A DNA stretch of 34,230 bases. It comes from Campylobacterales bacterium. Lineage in GTDB: Bacteria > Campylobacterota > Campylobacteria > Campylobacterales > Arcobacteraceae. The stretch spans positions 1-34,230 of the forward strand of contig JAGYNS010000004.1 of the NCBI GenBank assembly GCA_018399655.1, given 5' to 3'. Both the position numbers and the translations under genes were made by a program. Shown piece by piece: positions 1-11,686 of the stretch (position 1 is the stretch's first letter; each line of letters opens with the position of its first letter). The notes beneath the pieces were generated by a model. That model searched no databases. It saw only the letters and a list, made by a program, of their open reading frames with translations, and was not told the origin of the DNA.

Positions 1-1053
1 GCCGGACCTGTAAAATCAGATATAAAAATAGGACTTGTATCGAATGAAAATGCAAAAGTGATCAAAGCGACATCCCAAATAATGGAAGCTCTAGAAAATC
101 TTCATGGGATAAAAACCGTTGCCAACTCTATAAACTTTGGAGTAGATGAGATCAAGCTTAAGATCAATAGCTATGGGGAACGATTAGGGGTAGATGAAAG
201 CTACTTAGGAACCTACCTTTCAAATCTCTATCTTTTAAAGAAAAAAGCGGTCTCTTTTGATGATACAGATATGTTAGATATCAAAATAGAGTCAATGAAT
301 AAAGATGATTATGAAGCATTTATCCGATCACAAATCCCTTTAAAAGATGGAACATTTGTAAGACTCAATGAGATTGTTGAGTTTCAAAAGGTACAATCTT
401 TTGAACAGCTTACAAAAGATGCAGGGGTAAAAAACTTCTATATTTATGGAAATGTTGATCCTAAAATAATCACCTCCACTGAAGCTATTGAAAAGATTCA
501 GCCTATTTTAGATCAGATACAAAAAGATGGAATAAAACTTGTTTTAAAAGGGGAAGCAGAGAAAAAAGCAGAACTTAAAAATGATATGATGATCGCTTCA
601 GGATTAGCCATATTGCTTATTATGCTCTCTATGTTGTATCTATTTAACTCTTTTCGAGAAACTTTCATTTTAATGTCAGTGATCCCATTTTCAATTTTAG
701 GAATGCTCATTGGGCATATGATTATGGGGCAAAATCTCTCTATGCCTAGTATGATTGGAACTTTAGGTCTTGCTGGGGTTGTTATCAATGATGGGATCAT
801 TATGATGACCTACTTAAAAAAAGCAAAAACAGTTGAAGAGGTTTACTATAGAGCTACAAAAAGGTTACGACCAATTATCCTTACAACTATTACAACACTC
901 ATCGGGATGAGTTCACTTATCTTTTTTGCTTCTGGGCAAGCAGTTGTTTTTCAGCCAGTAGCTATTGCTCTTGGATTTGGACTCGCGTGGGGAACTATAC
1001 TGAACCTTATATATCTTCCTGTATTGTACACTTTTGCACGAAGACTCAAATAA
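1..1053 (+). CDS. RND-family efflux transporter permease, C-terminal part (5' end outside window)
   Basis: Frame is open from base 1; multi-TM C-terminus with motifs typical of RND permeases (SMIGTLGLAGVVINDGIIMMTYLKKAK, RLRPIILTTITTLIGMSSL). Confidence 0.88.
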   Translation, partial: AGPVKSDIKIGLVSNENAKVIKATSQIMEALENLHGIKTVANSINFGVDEIKLKINSYGERLGVDESYLGTYLSNLYLLKKKAVSFDDTDMLDIKIESMNKDDYEAFIRSQIPLKDGTFVRLNEIVEFQKVQSFEQLTKDAGVKNFYIYGNVDPKIITSTEAIEKIQPILDQIQKDGIKLVLKGEAEKKAELKNDMMIASGLAILLIMLSMLYLFNSFRETFILMSVIPFSILGMLIGHMIMGQNLSMPSMIGTLGLAGVVINDGIIMMTYLKKAKTVEEVYYRATKRLRPIILTTITTLIGMSSLIFFASGQAVVFQPVAIALGFGLAWGTILNLIYLPVLYTFARRLK

Positions 1054-1057
1054 TTGA

Positions 1058-1093
1058 GTACCTTTAAATGATTTATAATCATCTTTTAGGTAC
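1058..1093. terminator. Putative hairpin between the RND gene and bamA
   Basis: GTACCT...AGGTAC outer arms with ATGAT-TTATA-ATCAT inner arms, followed by a short T-run. Confidence 0.4.
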
Positions 1094-1126
1094 ACTTTTT
1101 GATCAAATTTATAAAAGGAAATAACC

Positions 1127-3354
1127 TTGTTGAAAAAACTTTTACTCTTAACAGCTCTTTTTTACTCTTTACTTTTTGCTAATAACAGCTACGAAAAAAT
1201 AGAATTTGAAGGACTTACTCAAATATCTCAACGGGTGGCAATAGAAAGCTTAAACTTTCAATCAGACAATAGTTACACTCAAAAAGAGATCAACACAGCG
1301 ATAAAAGATTTTTATAGTTTTAACTACTTTGAAGATATTTGGGTTACTCAAGAAGATGGTATCCTTACATTTCATTTTAGAGAAAAACCTTTTATCTCCA
1401 ACCTAGAGATCAATGGCTACAAAACACGAGATGAAGATCTTGAACTTTTATATACCCAAATGAATATCAAAAAAGGGAATATGTATACAAAACAAAGGGT
1501 GCAAAGTGCTAAAAAAGCACTCTTAGTAGCTTTGGAAAGAGAAGGACTTGTAAACTCTGTAGTGGAAGTAGAAGTAGAAGATATCAATGAAAACAGTGTT
1601 TCTGTAGTTTTTCAAGTCAATAAAGGGGAAGAGATCATTATTGACAAAATCGACTACAAAGGATCAACTGTTTTGGATTCTAGCGATTTTGAAGAGGTGA
1701 TTTTCAATAAAGAGGAAGATTGCTGCTTTACATGGTTTTTTGGTATGAATGATGGGGAGATGAATTATGAACAGCTAGCATACGATGGACCTAGAATGCG
1801 TGATCTGTATTTGCAAAAGGGATATTTAGATGCAAAAGTAAGTCCACCTTTTGCAAAAATCGATTTTAACTCACACCGAGCCAATGTTGAGTATTTCATT
1901 GAAGAGGGTGAACAATACAGTGTTGAGGATATTGTACTATACCTTGATGAATCAATAGTTCCTATAGATACTATTATGCCTAAGCTCAAACTTGAAGCTG
2001 GAGATATTTTCAATATTGCACAGTTGCGAAAAGATCAAGAATATATCAAAACTCAAGTAGCCAATGAAGGGTATGCTTTTACAGAGGTACAATTTAATAT
2101 CAATCCAGACAAAGAGAAAAAAACAGTCACTATTGTTTATAATGTGATCCCTGGTGATAAAGTATATATCAATGATGTAATGATCTCAGGAAATACACGA
2201 ACTTTAGATAGAGTTATCAGACGAGATGTATACTTAGCTCCTGGAGATCTATTTAGCCTCACAGATTATAAAGACTCAATCAATAAACTTAAACGAACAG
2301 GGTATTTTGAGAATGTAGAGATTGAACAAAAAAGGGTCTCTGCTTCAAAAGTTGACCTTTTGGTAAAAGTAACTGAAGCTCCTACTGGAAACTTAATCAT
2401 TGGTGGTGGATATGGAAGCTATGAGGGATGGATGATCAATGGATCAATTAGTGATAAAAACATTTTTGGAAGTGGTCTTGATCTAGGGTTTGCAGTAGAT
2501 TATTCAAAAATCGAAACAGATCTTTCTATATCTGTAACCAATCCAGCGATAAGAGATAGCAAATGGAGTGGTACGGTAAGTATATACGATAGAAACTCAG
2601 AGATTGACAACTACAACTCTTTGTATGGGGATAGAGATACCACCGAAAGAGGAATTATTGTTGGGGCTTCAAGAGCTATAGGGAGACACTTGCGGGCAGG
2701 TGCAAACTATGAGATCAGTGATTCAAGTATCACATATGAGCTTGACCCTAGTGAAAATGAAGATTTTATCACAAGTGCTATAACCCCTTATATTAATTTT
2801 AATAATACAGATGACTTTTACTTGCCACGAAGTGGGTTTATTGTGGGGACAAGTTATAAATTTGTGGGATTGGTGGAGATGCAAAGTATGGTATTAGTAA
2901 TACCTATTTTAAATATTTTTATGGGTTAGAAGATATTATAGATTATGATGTGATCTTTCGATATAAAAACAATCTTAAAATATTAACAGATAATGGTTAT
3001 CTACCAAATAATATGTCTTTTGCCCTAGGGGGACCTAGAAGTCTAAGAGGGTATGAGTCTTATGCATTTCAATCAGATGATGAAGACAACAACCCATATA
3101 AACACTTCTTTAGTAATGCCCTTGAACTTAGTTTTCCACTTATTCCAAATGCAAAAATGCGTTGGGGAGTTTTTTATGACTATGGGATGATTGGTGCGGA
3201 GAGTTTTAGTGATATCAAACGATCTGGAACTGGAGCTTTTATCTCATGGAACTCACCAGTTGGACCTATTCAGTTTATCTTTTCAGAAGCTTTGGATGAC
3301 AAGCCTGGAGATCAAACCTCTAGTTTTGAGTTTAGCTTAGGTGGTAAGTTTTAA
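1127..3354 (+). pseudogene. bamA: BamA outer-membrane assembly factor with a single frameshift near 2876
   Basis: POTRA repeats and beta-barrel in ORF 1127-2929; barrel continues in another frame in ORF 2950-3354 (LGGPRSLRGYE). One inserted G near 2876 restores ...KFVGLGGDAKYGISNTYFKYFYGLEDIIDYDVIFRYKNN... Probably a functional gene with a sequence error. Confidence 0.85.
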
Positions 3355-3358
3355 TAGT

Positions 3359-4414
3359 ATGAGTGATTTTAAAAGAATATCAAATAATGAAGCTCTTAAC
3401 CTTATTCAAAATACCTCTTTGCTTGATCTAGCCTCTATGGCTAGTGAAAGAAAACTACAACTTCATCCCAAAAAAGTAACCTCTTTTGTAGTAGATAGAA
3501 ATATCAACTATACCAATATTTGTTGGGTAGATTGTAAGTTTTGTGCTTTTTATCGACATCAAAAAGATCAAGATGCTTATATTCTTACTTTTGATGAGAT
3601 AGATCAAAAAATAGATGAACTACTAGAGATTGGTGGCACTCAAATCCTTTTTCAAGGGGGAGTTCATCCAAAGCTCAAAATCGACTTTTATGAAGATCTT
3701 GTAGAACATATTCATACAAAATACCCAACTATTACCATTCATGGATTTAGTGCTATTGAGATCGATTATATAGCAAGATTATCAAAAATAAGCTACCAAG
3801 AGGTGCTAAGACGCCTTAAAAATAAAGGACTAGCATCTATTCCAGGAGCTGGAGCTGAAATTCTTAATGATGAAGTACGAGATATCATAGCTCCTAAAAA
3901 GCTTGATACCAAAGATTGGCTTGAGGTTCATCGACAAGCCCATCTTTTAGATATAAAATCAACAGCAACGATGATGTTTGGAACAGTAGAAACAGATGAA
4001 CAGATCATAGATCATTGGGATAAGATACGACAACTTCAAGATGAAACTGGTGGTTTTCGTGCGTTTATTATGTGGAGTTTTCAATCAGCTCACACCAAAC
4101 TAGCCCTTGAACTTCCAAATATCCCTCCACAAAGTTCCAATAGATATCTAAGGCTTTTAGCAGTTGCAAGATTGTATCTTGACAATTTCCAAAATATCCA
4201 AAGCTCATGGGTAACTCAAGGGAGTTACATAGGGCAAATGGCTTTAAAGTTTGGAGCCAATGATCTAGGAAGTACCATGATGGAAGAAAATGTGGTAAGT
4301 GCTGCAGGAGCCACAAACTCTATGAATCAAAAGCAGATGATAGAGTTGATCAAAGATATTGGGGAAAATCCTGCAAAAAGAGATACCGCATATACTATTT
4401 TAGAAAGGTTTTAA
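3359..4414 (+). CDS. mqnC: Cyclic dehypoxanthine futalosine synthase (radical SAM, futalosine menaquinone pathway)
   Basis: Radical SAM CxxxCxxC motif in NICWVDCKFCAFYR; overall MqnC-like sequence ending GATNSMNQKQMIELI. ATG at 3359 preferred over 3341, which overlaps bamA. Confidence 0.88.
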   Translation: MSDFKRISNNEALNLIQNTSLLDLASMASERKLQLHPKKVTSFVVDRNINYTNICWVDCKFCAFYRHQKDQDAYILTFDEIDQKIDELLEIGGTQILFQGGVHPKLKIDFYEDLVEHIHTKYPTITIHGFSAIEIDYIARLSKISYQEVLRRLKNKGLASIPGAGAEILNDEVRDIIAPKKLDTKDWLEVHRQAHLLDIKSTATMMFGTVETDEQIIDHWDKIRQLQDETGGFRAFIMWSFQSAHTKLALELPNIPPQSSNRYLRLLAVARLYLDNFQNIQSSWVTQGSYIGQMALKFGANDLGSTMMEENVVSAAGATNSMNQKQMIELIKDIGENPAKRDTAYTILERF

Positions 4415-4417
4415 AAG

Positions 4418-5725
4418 ATGACTCAAGTAAAAGTTATACTATTTTCAATCTTCATTTTACAAGGATTATTAATGTCAGCTACACTCAAACATATACCATA
4501 CAAAGAGAAACAGATCGCTACAATTTTTGAAAAACATAAAAGTTTACCTATTTTCAATCTCCAACTTGTATTTGCCAATGGTGGATATATAGGAGATAAA
4601 GATCTTCCAGGGATTACAAACCTTGTAGCACAACTTCTTAATGAAGGGACAAAAAAAGATGGTGCAGTAGGATATGCTAGAAAACTTGAAAACAATGCCA
4701 TCTCAATCCATACAAACACTGGATTTGAAACCTTTGTTATAGAGATAAGTTGCCTCACAAGTGAAAAAGATCTTGCACTAAAGCTACTACAAGATCTACT
4801 AAAAGACCCAAATATTACCCAAGAGAGCTTAAAGAAAGTAAAAACCCTTACTTTGAGTAAATTGCAACAAAAACAAAATGATTTTGACTATATTGCTTCA
4901 AGCCATCTTAAAAAACTAAGCTATAAAAACACCCCACTAGAATACCCAAAACTAGGAGATGTAGACTCAATTCAAAGGATCACTCTTGAAGATATCCAAA
5001 CAAGATTAGATGAGATTCTTAATCTTGACAACCTTATCATTGCCGTTGGGGGAGATATTAAGTTTCAAGAGTTCCAAAATCAAGCTACTAATATATTAGA
5101 ATACTTTCATCCAAAAGGGGTCACACATACACCTAAAATTGATATGAGTGACAAGGTTCAATATGAAGAGATCATTAAAGATACTTGCAAACAAACAGAA
5201 CAATCCCACCTATATATGCTTCTCAAGCCCTTTATATTGACTCAGATTCCCCTGATAGTTATAAAGCAAAGTAAAAACTAACATCTTAATTAGAATTGGT
5301 TTTGGAAGGTCGTATGATGGAGGGAGATTCAAACATCAACGGTCTAAGCTTATAATGCCTGTAAGGACAAATCAAAGCCAAAAATCCATGCAAATTTCAC
5401 AGGATACCTCCAAACAAAACTAGACAGCACACACAAAGCCATGAAACAGCTAGTAAGTGACATCATCAAAGTTTGTAAAAATGGTGTAGCCAAGGGCTTG
5501 AGCTGCAAGAATTTCCTCACAGGAAGCGAGCCTTTAAGAACAGAGACTTTCCTCAAGGCTCAATCGTGCCTTTCATCTATTATTACAACGATTTGCCACT
5601 TGATTGCTCAAACAGAATTTAGAAAAGATCAACAACTTAACCGTTGAAGAGTTAAATAGATTTATCACAAACCATCAGAGATTCAAAACCTCTCTTTTTC
5701 GATTGCTGACACAATAAAATTATAA
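4418..5725 (+). pseudogene. M16 family zinc peptidase, clean N-terminal part, frameshifted after about 5210
   Basis: ORF 4418-5281 M16-like; after 5210 alternating frames give YIDSDSPDSYKAKVA..., KLDSTHKAMKQLVSDIIK, KNFLTGSEPLRTETF, typical of M16 C-terminal domains; stop at about 5723. Confidence 0.75.
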
Positions 5726-5734
5726 AGGAAAAGA

Positions 5735-7005
5735 ATTATTTTGATTTGCCCAAAGTCCAACAAAAGAATATGGATATAGGAGATTTACAGGTTGCTCTTT
5801 TGAATCATATCTTATCAAAACAACTCCAATGTTAGACTTCTAATAAGAATTGATGATAGTGACAAGAAAAATATAAAGAAACAAAGAAAGAGATACTAAG
5901 AGATTTTAGGACTTTTTAGTATAGATTTTGCAAGGTTTGTGTATCAAAGGTGAAAATATCAAATACCATACACAAATGGCTGAAACTCCTCCTTGATAAA
6001 AAAAGCTTTTAATTGTTTTTTGTAGTGATGAAGCACTTGAACTTGATAAACAAAAAGCAAAAGAGGATAAGAGCCTTATAGCTATAGTGGATTTTACAGC
6101 GAAACAATAGTGATGAAACAAAGTTTAATTGCAATGCCCCGTTTGTAGTGCGTATAAAAAAGCCAGAAGCACACCATACAATTTTACTGATTTAATTAAA
6201 GGGATTGTAGCTATGAACCAAATGAAGGTGGATAGTTTGTGATTTTAAAACATGATAAATCTCCTACTTGTAATTTTGCAGCTGCGGTTGATGATATACT
6301 TTATGATATCTCTACAATTATAAGAGATAGAAAGAGGATCTTTTAAACACCCCAAAACAGATACATATACGAGAATCTTTAGGATATACCAAGAGGTACA
6401 ATATATCCATATACCAAATATTTCAAATCTTGAAACAACTCTTCATCTGTAAAATATTTTATTGATGAGGGGTATTTGCCAATAGCTATTGCAAACTATT
6501 TGGTAGCTCTTGGCTATAATACTCCATGTAATCCTGATGCTCTGGTAAAAGAAATATTTACTAGAGGCTATTGAGTGGTTTTGATATGAAAAACTTTCTA
6601 AAGAAGCTGTTTCTTTTGATATAAATAAACTCAACTTGATCAACAAAGAGCATCTCAATATAGATGATTACGATTATCAAGATTTTAGGGTATGCAGAAT
6701 AAGATATAGGAGCCTTAGGAAACTATATATTCAAAGGTGTAATACCACCAAAAGGAATCAAAGAAAAGTTAGTAATTTTTTGCACCAAAAACAACATAGA
6801 ATTTTGAAGGAGTTCATACACAAAAGTGTTTACAAAAATGCGCACATATAGATGATTTTAATTTAAACTATATTGCAACAAACTAGCCAGGGAACAACTT
6901 TTGTACCACTTCAATATAATATACCTCCTGAGGCAGTTGATGGTGCAGATTTAAGTGAACTGTATCCACTTATTAAAAAGCTATTTAAGGGAGATTATCA
7001 AATGA
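5735..7005 (+). pseudogene. gltX: Glutamyl-tRNA synthetase, heavily frameshifted
   Basis: Fragments across three frames: [84 protein letters not shown], ending YPLIKSYLREIIK*. Confidence 0.75.
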
Positions 7006-7277
7006 TTGATTATTATTCCAGTTGCTTTTGCAGCTATTTTAGTACTATTATTTCACTGTTGTACAAATGGGTGGTGATTATATCTGCCCTACTTTCTTGG
7101 GTACGCCCTGATCCTTACAATCAACGTTATACAGATGCTCTCAAGGTTGACAGAGCCTGCTTATGCAAACTGACAAAAATATATCCCTGTATTTGTGGGA
7201 TGGATATAGCTCACTTATACTTATATTTGCCCTACAATTTTTGAGATATTACATAGCTTATTGCTAAAATGATTTAA
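7002..7277 (+). pseudogene. YggT family small membrane protein, frameshifted
   Basis: YALLSWVRPDPYNP-like sequence and AKMI* end in mixed frames; ATGA overlap with the gltX stop. Confidence 0.65.
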
Positions 7278-7318
7278 ATTTTATCTATTGAGAATTTCTA
7301 AAATCAAAGGTTTAAGAG

Positions 7319-9579
7319 ATGCTAATTAAAAGTAAAGATTTTTACACGTCACGGTTGAAGAGAAGGATTTTACAATCAGAGTAAATACAAAAGGTAGTTT
7401 TAGATTTCCACTCCAGAAGCCTAGCTTTCCACACTCCAGATGCAAAAGTCAATACATATTTTGTATGCGCTGCCCAGGATTATAAAAGAGCATTCGCATT
7501 CAGAATGGATGATACAAATCCTACGACAGAAGATACAAAATATGAAGCTTTAAGATGCGGTACAATGGCTTGGATTTGGCTAGAGTAGGAAGTGTATACT
7601 TTACTTCTGACTATTTTCCAAAAATTTATCAGTATGCGAGGATTAATGAACTTGTCAAAATGGAAAAAAGCGTATGTTGATAGTCTCAGCGAAGATGAGA
7701 TACGAGTATAGAGGGACAGTTACCCAAGCTGGAAGAAAAGTAAATATGCAAACCGTTCGATTGCAGAGAATCTTGGCCCTCCTTGACGAATGAAAAATGA
7801 ACAGGTTCAAAATGGAAAGCATGTCTTGTGAGCAAAATTGATATGAATGCAGCAATATGAAACTCAGAGATCCACTTTTATATCATATTAGACATACCCT
7901 GCTTTAGAACCAAAAGATAGTGGTGCATCTACCCTATGTATGACTTTGCCCACTGTTTGTCAGATTATATGGGGGTTTCCCTATAATTGTATATATCAGT
8001 TTGAAAACAATCGTGATATTTATGATTGGGTATTAATACACTACAACTAAAAACACCAAGACCCTCAACAGGTTTGCACGACTTGGTATTAATTATACAG
8101 TTATATGAGTAAAAAGCTTTTAGAGCTAGTAAATATGGTGGCTATGTGAGTGGCTGGGATGACCCACGACTTCCTACATTGGATACAAAGAGTTATACTC
8201 CTGAATCCTATTTTAAATTTTTAGCAGTCAAGTGGGGTTGCCAAAGCAAACTCTATGGTTGATGTTTCCCCAACTAGAGTTTTTGTATTAGAGATGATTT
8301 AAATACAAAGTGCCACGAGTAATGTGTGTTCTTAATCCTCTAAAAGTCACTATTGAAATTATGATGGAACTGAAGAACTTGAAGCTTCATATTATCACGC
8401 AGTGTAATACAAAAAGAGGGATTGAGAAAAGTTCCATTTTCAAAAACTATTTTTATCAATAAAGATGATTTTGATGAAAATCCACCAAAAGGATACTATA
8501 GACTTACCCCAGATCAACCTGTAAGACTCAAACATGCCTATATCATAACTTGCAAAGAGATAATCAAAGATAATGATGGAAAGATCATAGAGATAAAAGC
8601 AACCTACCATCCAAACTCTAAAAGTGGAAATGATACAAGTGGTATCAAAGTAAAAAGTGCTATACAGTGGGTCGATGCAAATGAAGCAAAAAAAGTGGAG
8701 GTAAGACTCTATGATAGACTTTATTCAAGTGAAGCCCCAGAAGGGCTAGAAGATCTAAATTGCGATTCATTGAAGATCATCAAAGATGCTCTTATTGAAC
8801 CTGCAGTGATCGCTGAAAAACCTGATGTGAGATTTCAATTTGAAAGAGAGGGGTATTTTTATGCCGATCCAGTTGATTATACCGATGAAAATCCTGTATT
8901 TAATAAAATAGTAAGTCTTAAAGATTCTTGGGGGAAAAACAAAAAATCTACTCAAAATAATAGAAGAAGAAACTCTCAAGAAAATAGAAAAAATGAGTCT
9001 AAAAAAGTACAAATAGAGGGTGTTGTAACTCCTATGAGCGAAGCTGAGCAGGCTTTGTTTGATAAATATACCAGTGAACTTGGACTCAATACTACTGTTG
9101 CAGATATACTAGCTAGAGATACAATGCTTTCTTCATTTTATGAAGAGGCACTTTTAGAGCTTCATAATCCTCTAAACTTAGCTAATATAGTTGCAAATGA
9201 TGTAGCAAGAGAGTTAAAAGAGAAAGGTAAAGCAGAACTAAAATTTACAGCATCACAAGTGGCTCAACTAGTAGCGATGATAGATAATGAAACTATCTCA
9301 ACTAAAATCGCAAAACAAGTATTTGAGCAGATGGTTCAATCTGGAGACAATCCAAAACAAATAGTTGAAGCCAAAGGATTAATCCAAATCAGTGATCCAG
9401 CTCAAATCTTACCTATCATAGAAGAAGTGATAGACAAAAACCCTGAAAATGTAGAAAAATATAAAGCAGGAAACAATAAACTTTTTGGATTCTTTGTTGG
9501 TCAAGTATTAAAAGCTACAGGTGGGAAAGCCAATCCAAAAGTGGTCAATGAGCTTGTAACAAAAAAGCTACACTCATAA
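7319..9579 (+). pseudogene. glnS: Glutaminyl-tRNA synthetase; N-terminal catalytic half frameshifted (to about 8421), C-terminal part with YqeY/GatB-like tail intact (ORF 8422-9579)
   Basis: Fragments RFPPEPS, RMDDTNPTTEDTKY, VYFTSDYFPKIYQYA, YVDSLSEDEI, CIYPMYDFAHCLSDYM, RDDLN-KVPRVMCVLNPLKVTIENYDG; intact RKVPFSKTIFINKDDFDENPPKGYYRLTPDQPVRLKHAY anticodon-binding region and YqeY-like tail. Confidence 0.85.
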
Positions 9580-9586
9580 AAAACAT

Positions 9587-9614
9587 AAAGTAAAGTATCT
9601 TCTTACTTTACTTT
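9587..9614. terminator. Bidirectional terminator between convergent glnS and thrC
   Basis: Perfect 11-bp stem AAAGTAAAGTA-TCTTCT-TACTTTACTTT; A-rich on the left, T/A-rich on the right; overlaps the thrC stop codon. Confidence 0.7.
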
Positions 9615-11084
9615 TAAAAACTCGATAATCTCTCGTTCAAGTTCACTCACATCGATCACCGTATCATGTTTGATCTTTGCATCAAAGAGTTTTTTTATCT
9701 GTGTTGGAATCTTAAGGTCAAGCTTTTGAGAGATCTCTTCTAACGCCTCTTTATCAGCATATGTTTTTGTATCTTCATTTAAAGCATTTAAAACGGTTGG
9801 GGAAAATTTTGTCCACTCTGCCGTTGAGTAGATCACCATTTTTAAGTCTTTTTGTTTCAGCTGTTCATATCCCTTGATACAAGTTGCAGTATGAGGGTCC
9901 ATAAGATACCCTTCATCTACAAACTTCTTTATAGTCTTTAATCCATATGAGTCATCACTAAATGTAGCAGAAAAATATTGTTTTAATACTTCTAGTTCAG
10001 CTTTAGTATGCTCAAAATACCCTTTCGTATTCAAATCTTCCATAAGCTCTTTGGTTCTAAAAGCTCCACAAATATCATAGATCACTCTTTCGATATTTGA
10101 AGACTTTAAGATATCCATCGCTGGAGATTTTGTAAGCTTAAGCTCTTTTCCTCTAATATCATAGATTCCAAGTGTAAGCCACTGAGTTAAGATATTGTTT
10201 TCATTTGATGAAACTAGAAGTTTTTCAACAGGTAGTCCCATCTTCATCGCATAATAGGCTCCTAGTACATTTCCAAAGTTTCCACTAGGAACATTGATAT
10301 ATATCTTCTCCCCTAGAGTGATCTCCCCTTGTCGTAAAAGCTCAAGATAACTTTGGAAGTGATACACTATTTGAAAAATGATTCTCCCAAAGTTTACACT
10401 ATTGGCTGCACTGAGACTAATACCATCTTTGATAAGCTCCTCTTTAAAAGTTTGAGAAGCCAAAAGGTTTTTCAAAGCTGTTTGAGCATCATCAAAGTTT
10501 CCATTGATCCCGATAACTTTTAGATTCTCTCCATCTTCCGTGACCATCTGAAGTCTTTGAACATCACTCGTTCCACCTTTTGGATACAAGCACACTACTT
10601 TGATACCCTCTTTATTCTTAAAAGTATTCAATGCGGCTGGTCCAGTATCACCACTTGTGGCTGCTAAGATAAGATATTGCTCATCTCTTTTTTTAGCGAT
10701 ACTACTTAAGATATACCCAAAAGGTTGCAGTGCCATATCTTTAAAAGCTCGTGTTGGTCCGTGGTATTGTTCATTGACAAAAAGGTCATCTTTTATCTTT
10801 ACTACAGGAGAGGGATTGGTACTATCATCAAACTTATCATACAAGCTTAACGCTTCATTGATAGTGGTATCATCTATATCAATCTCAAAAGCTTTTAATA
10901 TATCAAATGCTAGCTCTTTATAATTTTTATCCTTATGATCTACTATAAAATCTAATCCTAAATTAGGTATACTTTTTGGTACATACAATCCACCAAATGA
11001 AGAACTTGGACTCAATATCGCATCGGAAAACTCAACCTCTTGTGGCTTTGTACCATCATTTCCTCTAGTTTCAATAAAACTCAT
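9603..11084 (-). CDS. thrC: Threonine synthase
   Basis: 493 aa intact ORF; MSFIETRGNDG start, PLP region FVNEQYHGPTRAFKDMALQPFG, ILAATSGDTGPAAL. Confidence 0.92.
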   Translation of the reverse strand: MSFIETRGNDGTKPQEVEFSDAILSPSSSFGGLYVPKSIPNLGLDFIVDHKDKNYKELAFDILKAFEIDIDDTTINEALSLYDKFDDSTNPSPVVKIKDDLFVNEQYHGPTRAFKDMALQPFGYILSSIAKKRDEQYLILAATSGDTGPAALNTFKNKEGIKVVCLYPKGGTSDVQRLQMVTEDGENLKVIGINGNFDDAQTALKNLLASQTFKEELIKDGISLSAANSVNFGRIIFQIVYHFQSYLELLRQGEITLGEKIYINVPSGNFGNVLGAYYAMKMGLPVEKLLVSSNENNILTQWLTLGIYDIRGKELKLTKSPAMDILKSSNIERVIYDICGAFRTKELMEDLNTKGYFEHTKAELEVLKQYFSATFSDDSYGLKTIKKFVDEGYLMDPHTATCIKGYEQLKQKDLKMVIYSTAEWTKFSPTVLNALNEDTKTYADKEALEEISQKLDLKIPTQIKKLFDAKIKHDTVIDVSELEREIIEFLKVK

Positions 11085-11144
11085 TTGTAAAATTCCTTAC
11101 AGTTATAATGTCGCGATTATACCCAAAGTATGGTTAAATGGTTT

Positions 11145-11200
11145 TAAATTGCAATATGCAATATTTTTTCATCACTTTTTATTTTTTTGATACTATTCTT
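11145..11200. repeat. Left copy of an imperfect direct repeat flanking the accessory segment
   Basis: TTAAATTGCAATATGCAATATTTTTTCATCACTTTTTATTTTTTTGATACTATT aligns by eye to the sequence at about 12987-13035. Confidence 0.35.
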
Positions 11201-11611
11201 TTTACAAATACCTAAAAGCATATCTTCGTGATTCTTATAATTAACTTGTCCACAAGCTTTTTGCTACGCAGTTAAAAATTGATTTTTGTCTCTTCTAATA
11301 AAATTGTAATATCTTCACTTTCCAAACCTTGTCTCTAAAGCTGATGTATCTTGTACTAAAGAAACTATATAAGGCTTTTGCTTTGCTCTTTGCTCTTTTA
11401 AGTTTTGATATCAACTGTCTCATTTCACTGCAAAATCTAAGCCAAGTGTATTAGTAATCTTTTCAACTGTACTAAGCTTCACATCATCCCCTGCAAAAAA
11501 TCTCATGATAGTTTTGGTTCCCAAATCTGATAATTGTTAAAGATTTTCAACAGTTATACCAATATTTTTTTCTTCTATCTTTACTTTTTCTAATAATTGT
11601 ATTCTTGTCAT
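11200..11611 (-). pseudogene. Small XRE-like HTH regulator, frameshifted
   Basis: Minus-strand fragments MTRIQLLEKVKIEEKNIGITVENL, LSDLGTKTIMRFFAGDDVKLSTVEKITNTLGLDFA, ALYIVSLVQDTSALE in alternating frames. Confidence 0.55.
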
Positions 11612-11665
11612 AATATATCCTTGTAAATAATTTAGTGTCATAAATAAACATATTTTATTTTATTA

Positions 11666-11686
11666 TTATGTCGTAAACTGACATAA
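11666..11686. promoter_or_regulatory. Inverted repeat upstream of the HTH gene (candidate operator)
   Basis: TTATGTC-N7-GACATAA, 7-bp perfect arms, about 55 bp upstream of the HTH start codon. Confidence 0.4.

Noticed and set aside
5281-8421. Cluster of several short unknown ORFs (5350-5556, 5441-5647, 5906-6121, 6443-6658, 6636-6851, 7655-7855)
   Set aside because: All are frame fragments or antisense shadows of frameshifted M16, gltX, yggT and glnS sequences.
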